DNA of 64,000 nucleotides from an uncultured Clostridia bacterium (GTDB taxonomy: Bacteria; Bacillota; Clostridia; Saccharofermentanales; Saccharofermentanaceae): positions 23,805 to 87,804 of the forward strand of contig CAMIYM010000010.1 in assembly GCA_946403085.1 (NCBI GenBank). Reading direction: 5' to 3'. Below the pieces are notes generated by a model. It did no database searches. It was not told the origin of the DNA and saw only the letters and a program-made list of their open reading frames with translations. Positions 42,399 through 50,625 of the stretch are shown here, piece by piece; the first letter of the stretch is position 1; every line of letters starts with the position of its first letter. Both the position numbers and the translations under genes were made by a program.

Positions 42399-44903
42399 AT
42401 GTTAGTAAGATTAGACAGTGCAGTTCAGGAAAACGGTAAGCTCGGAAACAAAGGTAAATTCCTTTTGCTCATGAAGCAGAGCGGATTCAATGTTCCTGAT
42501 GGTTTTGTACTCGACAGCGACACTTATGATGAGACTGTTTATGGTGATACCGAAAAGGTCATCAACCAGGCATTGTCAGATCTTAATAAGAACAATGTCG
42601 ATGCGACATCAGAAAAGCTCAGAGCTCTTTTCGATAATGTAAAGCTTCCTTCCAAGGTAAGAGAAGAGATCAAGTCGATCATTAAGGATGACAAGCTCTA
42701 TGCCGTACGAAGCAGCGGCACGAAGGAAGACCTGGATGAGTTCTCTTTTGCAGGACAGTATCAGACGTTCCTTAATACAAAGCCTGAAGATGTTGAAGCA
42801 AGGATCATCGACTGCTACAGATCGATGTTCGGAGTGATCATATTAAGCTACCTGGTCAACAGAAAGATCGATACATCTGATCTTAAGATGTCTGTCGTCG
42901 TTCAGGAGATGGTGGCTTCAGATAAGAGCGGTATCTGCTTTACGATCGATCCTGTTACCGGCAACGATAAGACGATGCTTATCGAAGTGTCGGAGGGACT
43001 TGGTGAAGATATCGTAAGCGGAAAGACCGTTCCTGAGCAGTATCACTTCAACTGGTATGAAGGTTATGAAGTCGAGAGGAATTCCGGCAATAAGCTTATC
43101 TCTGAATCCAATGTACAGGAGTATGCGAAGATCTTCGCGAAGATCCAGCAGCAGTTCGGATATCCTTGCGATATCGAATTTGCGATCAAGGATGATGAAC
43201 TCTTTATCCTCCAGTCAAGAAGGATCACAAAGCTTAATTATGCAGGGATCAACGATATATGGAGTACTGCTGACTTTAAGGATGGCGGCGTCTCTGCGAC
43301 AGTCTGCACACCTTACATGTGGAGTCTTTACGAATATATCTGGGAGTACTCATTAAGAAAGTTCATCGTTGACACCAAGATCCTGAAGGACAGCCAGCTG
43401 CCTCCAAAGCTCGGTGAGATGTATTACGGAAGATGCTACTGGAATCTTTCAGCAGTTAAGCTCGCGATGGAACAGATCGTTGGCAATAAGGAACGTGAGT
43501 TCGATAACGAATACGGAATCGTCGGAAATTACGAAGGCGACGGAAAGGTTACCAAGCCTACGCCCAAGGTCCTTTTCCACATGATCCCGATCATCATCGA
43601 ACAGAGCAAGCTCCTTAATGACAGAAGAAAGAATGCAGAGCGTTACAAGCAGGAACTTCTGGACCTGTACTACGACTACAAAAAGCAGCTTGATGAGCAC
43701 ACGATCCAGGATATAACGAAGTCTTTCGTGAAGATCACTAAGGATACTTATTTAAGATCCGAGACGACTTACTTCTGGCAGATCTTCATCAACACGATCC
43801 ACCAGTCACTTTATAAGGACAGCCTCCTTAAGTACGTATCAGGAAGCGAGTATCTGTCACTCCTGGGAAGCATCGACAACATCTCACATCTTCTTCCGTT
43901 CTACGACATGTGGGATATCACGAGAAAGATCAGAGCAAGTTCTGATGATCTTAAGTTCTGGAAAGAGACATATGCAGATGCTATCGCAGATAATCTCGAT
44001 ACGGAGACACACTGCATACCGCTCGTTAAAAAGCTCATCGACGATTACGGATATCACTCTGATAAGGAACTTGATATTACTTATCCCTGCTACTATGAAG
44101 AGCCTGAGGTAATGGTATCCATGATCAAAGATATGGTCCTTCTTGATGACTCTTTCTCACCTAAGGAAGATAAGGAAAGAGGAACAGCTGTATATAAGGA
44201 GATCCTTAAGAATCTTGAGAAGCAGCATTCCGCATCCAAGGTAAAGAAGATCAAGGATAAAGTCGATAAGATGAGAAGGATGCTCTGGTGGCGTGAAGAG
44301 TTCCGTGATGTATCCACGAGATTCTACTACATGCTCCGTATGTATACGATCGAGTATGCGAAGAAGCTCGAGAATGAGGGCGTGCTCGAAAAGTGGGAGG
44401 ACGTATGGTTCCTCAAGGTCGGCAATCTCTGGGATTATATCGACGGCAAGCTTACTAAGGATGACCTTAATGAACTTATCGTCAAGAACAAGTTCTACTA
44501 TAACGCATACAGAAACTACATAAGCGACAACGAGATCGGTCATGATTTCCATGTCGTAACTGATGCTGAGAGCAAGAATACGATCAAGGGTCTTGGTGCC
44601 AACAATGGCACGATCACTGGTGTTGCAAGAGTCATTGAAGACTTCACGCAGATCGACAGACTCCAGCAGGGGGATATCCTCGTAACAAGATTTACCGATA
44701 CCGGCTGGACACCGAAGTTTGCGATCCTCTCAGGCATCGTAACAGAGTACGGCGGAATCTTGTGCCATGCTGCTATCGTATCCAGAGAGTATGGAATTCC
44801 CGCCATCGTTTGCTGCAAAGATGCGATGAGCAAGATCTCTGACGGACAGATCATAACGATCGACGGAAGCACGGGCGTTGTTACTATAAAGGATGGTGAA
44901 TAA
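42399..44903 (+). CDS. Rifampicin-phosphotransferase-like dikinase (1)
   Basis: An 834-residue protein with three parts: an N-terminal ATP-grasp PEP/pyruvate-binding domain (~10-300; NKGKFLLLMKQSGFNVPDGF, YAVRSSGTKEDLDEFSFAGQ, IEFAIKDDELFILQSRR), a middle helical region, and a C-terminal swivelling domain with the phospho-His790 in GGILCHAAIVSREYGIP. The TIM-barrel of true PEP synthase or PPDK is absent, so the layout is that of rifampicin phosphotransferase: ATP phosphorylates the His, which passes phosphate to a hydroxyl of a substrate held by the middle domain. Substrate unknown. Its place between lipid genes suggests a lipid alcohol or head-group precursor rather than an antibiotic; that is inference. 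Confidence 0.78.
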   Translation: MLVRLDSAVQENGKLGNKGKFLLLMKQSGFNVPDGFVLDSDTYDETVYGDTEKVINQALSDLNKNNVDATSEKLRALFDNVKLPSKVREEIKSIIKDDKLYAVRSSGTKEDLDEFSFAGQYQTFLNTKPEDVEARIIDCYRSMFGVIILSYLVNRKIDTSDLKMSVVVQEMVASDKSGICFTIDPVTGNDKTMLIEVSEGLGEDIVSGKTVPEQYHFNWYEGYEVERNSGNKLISESNVQEYAKIFAKIQQQFGYPCDIEFAIKDDELFILQSRRITKLNYAGINDIWSTADFKDGGVSATVCTPYMWSLYEYIWEYSLRKFIVDTKILKDSQLPPKLGEMYYGRCYWNLSAVKLAMEQIVGNKEREFDNEYGIVGNYEGDGKVTKPTPKVLFHMIPIIIEQSKLLNDRRKNAERYKQELLDLYYDYKKQLDEHTIQDITKSFVKITKDTYLRSETTYFWQIFINTIHQSLYKDSLLKYVSGSEYLSLLGSIDNISHLLPFYDMWDITRKIRASSDDLKFWKETYADAIADNLDTETHCIPLVKKLIDDYGYHSDKELDITYPCYYEEPEVMVSMIKDMVLLDDSFSPKEDKERGTAVYKEILKNLEKQHSASKVKKIKDKVDKMRRMLWWREEFRDVSTRFYYMLRMYTIEYAKKLENEGVLEKWEDVWFLKVGNLWDYIDGKLTKDDLNELIVKNKFYYNAYRNYISDNEIGHDFHVVTDAESKNTIKGLGANNGTITGVARVIEDFTQIDRLQQGDILVTRFTDTGWTPKFAILSGIVTEYGGILCHAAIVSREYGIPAIVCCKDAMSKISDGQIITIDGSTGVVTIKDGE

Positions 44904-44904
44904 C

Positions 44905-45519
44905 ATGATCGTCGGCAAGTGGAACAAGTCAGTCTTATTAACTTATGCCGGACTGCTCATCGCAGTGCTCGGAATGGTCCTTGCTTTCACTTGCGAAAAG
45001 ATCAATTATTCGATCTGCTGTCTCATGGTCGCAGGCGTCTGTGATCTTTTCGACGGCATGGTCGCAAGAAGATGCAAAAGAACTGCTGAAGAGAAACAGT
45101 TCGGAATAGAACTTGACTCCATTGTTGATACGATGAGTTTTATTGCTCTTCCGGTATGCATCTTCATTGCTATGGGACTTACACAGATCTGGGATATCGT
45201 GATCTTCATGTTCTTCGCTCTTGCCGGTGTGGCAAGGCTTGCTTACTTCAATATCGATACAGCTGACAGTGAGAAGGCGATCAAGTATTATATCGGCCTT
45301 CCCGTAACGTATACGGCGCTCATATTCCCGCTGCTCTATCTCTTAAGTCTCCCTGTCGAAAACAGTATATTCTTATGGATCTTCAGAGCAGGCATTGTTG
45401 TGGTTTCAGTACTGGAACTCATCAAGGTCAAATTTGCCAAGCCGAAGGGCGTATGGTATGGAATATTCGGAGTAATGGCGATCGCACTTCTTATCGTGTA
45501 TTTGGCAGTTCTCAGATAA
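44905..45519 (+). CDS. pssA: CDP-alcohol phosphatidyltransferase, PssA-like
   Basis: A 204-residue membrane enzyme with the full CDP-alcohol motif D-x2-D-G-x2-A-R-x8-G-x3-D-x3-D: CDLFDGMVARRCKRTAEEKQ then FGIELDSIVD (~residues 46-75). It joins an alcohol, here probably L-serine, to a CDP-activated lipid. Serine as acceptor is inferred from the decarboxylase gene that follows; archaeal archaetidylserine synthases belong to the same family. ATG 44905 is preferred over 44893 because GGTGA lies about 5 bases upstream, whereas 44893 directly abuts AAAGG. Confidence 0.87.
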   Translation: MIVGKWNKSVLLTYAGLLIAVLGMVLAFTCEKINYSICCLMVAGVCDLFDGMVARRCKRTAEEKQFGIELDSIVDTMSFIALPVCIFIAMGLTQIWDIVIFMFFALAGVARLAYFNIDTADSEKAIKYYIGLPVTYTALIFPLLYLLSLPVENSIFLWIFRAGIVVVSVLELIKVKFAKPKGVWYGIFGVMAIALLIVYLAVLR

Positions 45520-45522
45520 GTT

Positions 45523-46380
45523 ATGAAGATCTACGACCGCAGGACAAAAGAATACGAAGAGATAGTTCAGTTCGGTGCAGGTAAACTTGATTTCCTGTAT
45601 AACAATCCGTTCGGCCGTCTTTTCCTGGGCCTTGCTGTATCTCCGCTTGTCTCGAATATCTATGCTTCAAGCAATTCGAGAAAGAGTTCGGTAAAAAAGA
45701 TCCCCTCTTTCATCTCGGAAAACAACATCGACATGAGTGATTATGAAGAGAAGGAATATGAGTCCTTTAATGACTTCTTCACCAGAAAGATAAAGCCTGG
45801 CAAAAGGCCTGTTGATATGACATCCGGCGTTCTCGTATCTCCTGCAGATTCCAAGCTCCTCGTATATGAGATCAATGAAAATACAGAGATGAATGTTAAG
45901 GGCAGAACATATACTGTCAGCGAGATCTTAGGTGAAGACTCGGACTGTGCTGCATTCAGAGGCGGTTATGCTCTCGTGTTCAGACTTACCGTAGATGACT
46001 ATCACAGATTCGGTTTTCCTGACAGCGGCAGGGTGGTAAGCAGGAAGAAGATAAAGGGCAAGCTCCACACTGTAAGTCCTGTTTCAAGGAATCATAAGAT
46101 CTATCAGGAGAACACGAGAAATGTGTGCATCCTGAATACCGATAACTTCGGAACTATAGCTTATATCGAAGTAGGTGCGATGCTTGTCGGAAGGATCAAA
46201 GATCACGGCAACGATGTTTTCGCGAAAGGCCAGGAGAAAGGGTATTTCGAACCCGGCGGATCTACGGTGATCATGCTTGTAAAAGATATTAAAATGGACG
46301 AAGATATAATGAAACAAAGCGTTTCAGGGATCGAGACCAAAGTAAGATACGGTGAAAGGATAGGCGAATCATTATGTTAA
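45523..46380 (+). CDS. psd: Phosphatidylserine (or archaetidylserine) decarboxylase proenzyme
   Basis: A 285-residue pyruvoyl enzyme precursor that converts phosphatidylserine-type lipids to the ethanolamine form. ESFNDFFTRKIKPGKRPV, LVSPADSKLLVYE, LTVDDYHRFGFPDSG and VGAMLVGRI are the family landmarks. The self-cleavage site is GGST in YFEPGGSTVIML (~residues 243-250); the cleaved Ser becomes the pyruvoyl group. GGST instead of LGST is seen in many Firmicutes. The gene starts 3 bases after pssA with a weak ribosome site and ends 7 bases inside the UbiA-like gene. Confidence 0.92.
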   Translation: MKIYDRRTKEYEEIVQFGAGKLDFLYNNPFGRLFLGLAVSPLVSNIYASSNSRKSSVKKIPSFISENNIDMSDYEEKEYESFNDFFTRKIKPGKRPVDMTSGVLVSPADSKLLVYEINENTEMNVKGRTYTVSEILGEDSDCAAFRGGYALVFRLTVDDYHRFGFPDSGRVVSRKKIKGKLHTVSPVSRNHKIYQENTRNVCILNTDNFGTIAYIEVGAMLVGRIKDHGNDVFAKGQEKGYFEPGGSTVIMLVKDIKMDEDIMKQSVSGIETKVRYGERIGESLC

Positions 46381-47282
46381 AGAGATGGTACGTTTACTAC
46401 AAGGAACGATATCCTATCATTCCGAGGATCATCCTTGGAATCATTCTTTTCCTCGAGATACACTTCATCATCCTGCTTAACATGGGTGTCACCTGGAATG
46501 ACATTCATCTTGGCGCTCAGGAGGCGACAGGTGCTTTCACATGCTTTGCTTTCCTCTTGTGGCTCCGTGTCGCAGATGACCTTAAAGATTTTGAGACGGA
46601 TAAGAAACTGTTCCCGGACAGACCTTTGCCGAGCGGACGTGTCTTCAAGAAGGATGTAGTCATATCCTGTTCTATAGTTCAGGCGATCGCCATCGGTCTT
46701 AATATCGCATTCATGCGTGAGAACCTTATCTTCCTCGCGATCCTGTATTTCTACGGATTCCTGATGAGCAAGTGGTTCTTCAAGAAAAAGAAGATCCAGC
46801 CGAGCCTGCCTCTGGCCCTCATCACACACAATCCCGTACAGGCATTTATCAATCTCTATATCATTGCCTTCACGATCCAGAAGTATAATCTTCCCGCGTT
46901 CTCTTTAACGAACATCATGGCTCTCTGGACACTCTATTTCCCGGCACTTATCTGGGAGGTATCGAGAAAGATCAAGGCGCCCAAGGACGAGAACGATTAC
47001 ACGACTTATTCGAAGCTCTTCGGATATAAGAAGTCCACAAGATTTGTCTTGATCCTTACGATCTGTGACATCATCACGAACTTCATTCTCGTATGGAATC
47101 TTAATAAGATCTCCGTTGCAGTGCTTGCGCTCCTCGTATCATGGATGACATGGAAGTTCGTTCAGTTCATGAAAGATCCTGAGAAGTTTACTCTTGTTAC
47201 CAAGGTCGAACTTTACACGTATCTTCAGGAGTCCACGATGCTCCTTACGATCGCGTGCTTCATCATATTCGGTAAGATCTGA
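46374..47282 (+). CDS. UbiA-family prenyltransferase-like membrane protein
   Basis: A 302-residue protein with eight or nine helices. The first Asp-rich loop is RVADDLKDFETDKKLFPDRP followed by LPSGRV (~residues 64-90), and the second is ALIWEVSRKIKAPKDENDYT (~residues 190-210), where UbiA enzymes bind Mg-prenyl-diphosphate. The family includes digeranylgeranylglyceryl phosphate synthase, which adds the second isoprenoid chain in archaeal lipids, as well as quinone and other prenyltransferases. The nearby G1P dehydrogenase, CarS-, PssA- and Psd-like proteins favour a lipid substrate. The start overlaps psd by 7 bases. Confidence 0.8.
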   Translation: MLKRWYVYYKERYPIIPRIILGIILFLEIHFIILLNMGVTWNDIHLGAQEATGAFTCFAFLLWLRVADDLKDFETDKKLFPDRPLPSGRVFKKDVVISCSIVQAIAIGLNIAFMRENLIFLAILYFYGFLMSKWFFKKKKIQPSLPLALITHNPVQAFINLYIIAFTIQKYNLPAFSLTNIMALWTLYFPALIWEVSRKIKAPKDENDYTTYSKLFGYKKSTRFVLILTICDIITNFILVWNLNKISVAVLALLVSWMTWKFVQFMKDPEKFTLVTKVELYTYLQESTMLLTIACFIIFGKI

Positions 47283-47284
47283 CG

Positions 47285-49558
47285 ATGTACGGTTCCAAGA
47301 TCGATAATCTTATAAAGCTTAGAGAAAACGGATTCAATGTTCCGCCTTTTGCTGTCGTGCCTTATGAGGTTGCGGTCAAAGATGAGCTGGCATTTGAATT
47401 CCCGTCTGATGGAAATAAATATTCAGTAAGGAGTTCAGCGAATGTTGAAGACGGTGAGTTCGCAAGCTTTGCCGGACAGTTCGATACATTCCTTAATGTG
47501 CCTCACGACGAAGTCCCTGCGAAGATCCGTGAGATAGTTGGTTCTCTTAACAGTGACAGTGTTAAGGCATACTGCGAAAAGAGCGGTACTCCCATTGAAG
47601 ATATCAGGATGAACATTATCGTTCAGGATATGGTCGATGCGGATGTTGCCGGTGTCATGTTTACGGCCAATCCACAGGGCATATTAAATGAGAGTGTAAT
47701 TACCGTCGGCAGAGGCCTTGGCGAGGGTGTTGTGTCATCACGTGTTGATACCACATCCTACTATTACAATCTTACTGACAGCATCTACTACTACGAAGGC
47801 AAAGAAGACCTTCTGACAGATGAGAAGATAGAAGAACTTGTAAAGACTTCAGAAGGCATAAAGAAACTTTTCGGTGAATATCTCGATATAGAATTTGCAG
47901 TGAAAGATAACGTCATCTATATCCTTCAGGTGCGCGCCATTACGACGCTTAAGACTGACGATCCTCTCATCATGGATAACAGCAATATCGTTGAGAGTTA
48001 TCCCGGAATCTCTTTGCCTCTTACAACATCTTTTGTTGACTTGGTTTACAGCGGTGTATTCAAAGGCGTCAGCAGAAGAGTCTTAAAGAATGACAAGGAA
48101 CTTAATAAACACGAAGATGTTTTCCTTAACATGACAGGTCACGTTAACGGCCGTGTTTACTATAAGATCAGTAACTGGTACACCGTTATAAAGTTCCTCC
48201 CGATGAGCAAGAAGATCATTCCTGTATGGCAGGAGATGATGGGAGTGCGTAATAAGAATTACAATGTTAACGATGTAAAGATAAATCCTTTTATCCGTGC
48301 GGCAACGTATTTCAATTCGGTCTATGAGCTTTGCTCAGTTCCGAAAAACATGAAGAAACTTAATGAGAAGTTCATCACGATCAATGATGATTTCTATAAA
48401 AGATTCGATCCGTCGTTATCACCTGAAGAGCTTGTTAGCCTTTTCAATGACATCAAGGCAAAGCTTTTCGACTGCTGGGATGTGACGCTCCTTAACGATA
48501 TGTATTCATTCATTTTCACGGGACTTCTTAAGTCGAGAATGAAGAAGAAATACGGTAAAGACGATAAAGAGATCAACGCATACATAAGCGGCATCTCGGA
48601 TATAGAGAGCATGAAACCGGTCAAGGAAATGGTAAGGCTCGCTCTTAAGAAAGACGAGTATTCAAAAGAAGAATATGAGACTGCGAAGAAAGAATATATA
48701 AGACGCTTCGGTGACCGTAATCTTGAAGAGTTAAAACTTGAATCAAGAACATTCAGGAGTAATCCGGAGCTTTTAGACAAACGCATCGCCGAATACAGAA
48801 CCGACATGGAACGTCTTAAGAAAACCTATGAGAGTTTTACAAGAGAAAAATCTCAGGAAGAAAAATACGACGGCCTTACAAGGCTTTATGTGAAGAAGAG
48901 TTCACTCGGCATCTATAACCGCGAGATATCCAGACTTAACAGGAGCCGAATTTACGGCATCGTAAGACTCATTGTCGATACACTGGGTGTTAAGTATAAG
49001 GAGCAGGGACTGATCGAAAAGGAGAGCGACATCTACTTCCTTAAGATCGACGAAGTGTTGTCCATGGCATCTTCTCCTGTCGATATGAAGAGCAAGATCA
49101 GTTCGCGCAAGGATCAGTATAAGCTTTACCGTGAGCTTCCGCCTTATTCGAGGATAATATTCTCAGGAGCTGAGTTTAATAAGCATCACATGCGTGTTAA
49201 TTCTTACAGGAAAAAACTTAACAGCAATGAGCTTCAGGGTGTGCCCTGTTCAGGCGGCATAGCAGAAGGCGAGGCGCTCGTCATAACAAATGTTGAAGAT
49301 ACTGGTGACGTTAAAGACAAGATCCTCATAACGAAGATGACAGATCCCGGCTGGGTATTCCTTCTTACATCAGCCAAGGGTGTTATATCGGAAAAGGGAT
49401 CGCTCCTGTCACATACAGCGATCATATCAAGAGAGATCGGTATTCCTTCGATAGTCGGCATAAAGGATCTTATGCTCAACATCAGAACAGGCGATACCAT
49501 AAGGATGAATGGTGATACAGGCAAAGTAGAGATATTGAAAAGAGGAACGGAAGAATGA
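47285..49558 (+). CDS. Rifampicin-phosphotransferase-like dikinase (2)
   Basis: A 757-residue relative of the protein at 42399. N-terminal ATP-grasp domain (IDNLIKLRENGFNVPPFAVV, YSVRSSANVEDGEFASFAGQ, IEFAVKDNVIYILQVRA), a long helical middle, and a C-terminal phospho-His domain with His710 in GSLLSHTAIISREIGIPSIV. The PEP-synthase TIM barrel is again missing. Sequence in the middle domain, which selects the acceptor in rifampicin phosphotransferase, shows little likeness to copy 1, so the two probably phosphorylate different acceptors. It starts 2 bases after the UbiA-like gene and overlaps the next gene by 4. Confidence 0.77.
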   Translation: MYGSKIDNLIKLRENGFNVPPFAVVPYEVAVKDELAFEFPSDGNKYSVRSSANVEDGEFASFAGQFDTFLNVPHDEVPAKIREIVGSLNSDSVKAYCEKSGTPIEDIRMNIIVQDMVDADVAGVMFTANPQGILNESVITVGRGLGEGVVSSRVDTTSYYYNLTDSIYYYEGKEDLLTDEKIEELVKTSEGIKKLFGEYLDIEFAVKDNVIYILQVRAITTLKTDDPLIMDNSNIVESYPGISLPLTTSFVDLVYSGVFKGVSRRVLKNDKELNKHEDVFLNMTGHVNGRVYYKISNWYTVIKFLPMSKKIIPVWQEMMGVRNKNYNVNDVKINPFIRAATYFNSVYELCSVPKNMKKLNEKFITINDDFYKRFDPSLSPEELVSLFNDIKAKLFDCWDVTLLNDMYSFIFTGLLKSRMKKKYGKDDKEINAYISGISDIESMKPVKEMVRLALKKDEYSKEEYETAKKEYIRRFGDRNLEELKLESRTFRSNPELLDKRIAEYRTDMERLKKTYESFTREKSQEEKYDGLTRLYVKKSSLGIYNREISRLNRSRIYGIVRLIVDTLGVKYKEQGLIEKESDIYFLKIDEVLSMASSPVDMKSKISSRKDQYKLYRELPPYSRIIFSGAEFNKHHMRVNSYRKKLNSNELQGVPCSGGIAEGEALVITNVEDTGDVKDKILITKMTDPGWVFLLTSAKGVISEKGSLLSHTAIISREIGIPSIVGIKDLMLNIRTGDTIRMNGDTGKVEILKRGTEE

Positions 49559-50625
49559 AGCTTGTAAGATTTGAAAAAGAAGAGAATTACATCAAGGATT
49601 TTGTAAAGCTTGCTGAGAAGATCTACGATTCGAATGACAATATGGAAGATCCTGATTCGATTAGGAAGATCCTTAAAGGCGAGCATCCTTTGAGCAAGTA
49701 TTTCTCGCTCGCAAAATTCCTTGTCTACGATGATGCGGGAAATGTTAAGGGGCGTTTTTGCATCACATCTTATGAAGGCGATGATACTGCATACTTCGGC
49801 TTTTTCGAGTGCGTTAACGATCAGGATGTGGCGAAGTTCCTTTTCGACAGTGCGTATGCATATTGCAGCGAAAACGGATTCGCGAAAATGACAGGTCCTG
49901 TCGATGCTTCCTTCTGGATAAAGTACAGGCTTAAGATCAACAAGTTCGAGACGCCTTATACAGGTGAACCTTACAACAAAGATTACTACTTAAAGCTCTT
50001 TCAGGATAATGGATTTGAAGTGGCAGAACACTATACTTCGCATGCTTTCAGAAGCGTAGGCGAGGAGTATAAGAATCCGAAGTTTGAAGAGCACTACCAG
50101 GAATTCCTGAATGCCGGATATGAGATAAGAAGTCCCAAGGAAGAGGAGTTCTCTGAATGCATCGACGATGTCTATAGGCTCGTAACAGACCTCTATAGTG
50201 ACTTCCCGATCTTCAAGGATGTCGAGCAGGAGAACTTCAGGGAAGTGTTCATGAGCTACAAGCAGATAATGAACATGAGCATGACAAAGCTTGCTTACTA
50301 TCAGGGAAAGGCCGTAGGCTTCTATGTATCTGTTCCTGACTATGGTAACCTCGTCTATCATACGGGCAATCCGATTAACATCGCGAAGATCTTAATGACG
50401 AAGAAAAAGCCGAAGCGTTATGTAATGCTTTACATGGGCGTCGACCAGCAGCACAGGGGTCTTGGTAAAGCCCTTGTATATGCCATAATGAAAGAACTTA
50501 TGGCTACAGGGCTTCCCAGCATCGGCGCTCTTATGAGGGACGGAAAGCTCACACAGACTTATGCTAACGATGACATCACAGGTGTCTATGAATATGTATT
50601 GCTGGAAAGGAAGATAGAGAAATGA
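49555..50625 (+). CDS. GNAT-superfamily protein, YghO-like
   Basis: A 356-residue protein with two tandem GNAT-like halves. The first half has AYFGFFECVNDQDVAKFLFD and FAKMTGPVDASFWIKYRLKI; the second has MLYMGVDQQHRGLGKALVYA, an acetyl-CoA-type Q-x-x-G-x-G loop. This pattern recalls the YghO family, sometimes found near lipid genes, whose activity is not established to my knowledge. In this operon it may acylate an amine head group. ATGA overlap with the previous gene and with the following ligase gene implies a shared complex or pathway. Confidence 0.7.
   Translation: MKLVRFEKEENYIKDFVKLAEKIYDSNDNMEDPDSIRKILKGEHPLSKYFSLAKFLVYDDAGNVKGRFCITSYEGDDTAYFGFFECVNDQDVAKFLFDSAYAYCSENGFAKMTGPVDASFWIKYRLKINKFETPYTGEPYNKDYYLKLFQDNGFEVAEHYTSHAFRSVGEEYKNPKFEEHYQEFLNAGYEIRSPKEEEFSECIDDVYRLVTDLYSDFPIFKDVEQENFREVFMSYKQIMNMSMTKLAYYQGKAVGFYVSVPDYGNLVYHTGNPINIAKILMTKKKPKRYVMLYMGVDQQHRGLGKALVYAIMKELMATGLPSIGALMRDGKLTQTYANDDITGVYEYVLLERKIEK

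Noticed and set aside
42399..44903. Annotation as PEP synthase or pyruvate phosphate dikinase
   Set aside because: The C-terminal TIM-barrel PEP/pyruvate domain is missing; the protein ends directly after the phospho-His domain, as in rifampicin phosphotransferase.
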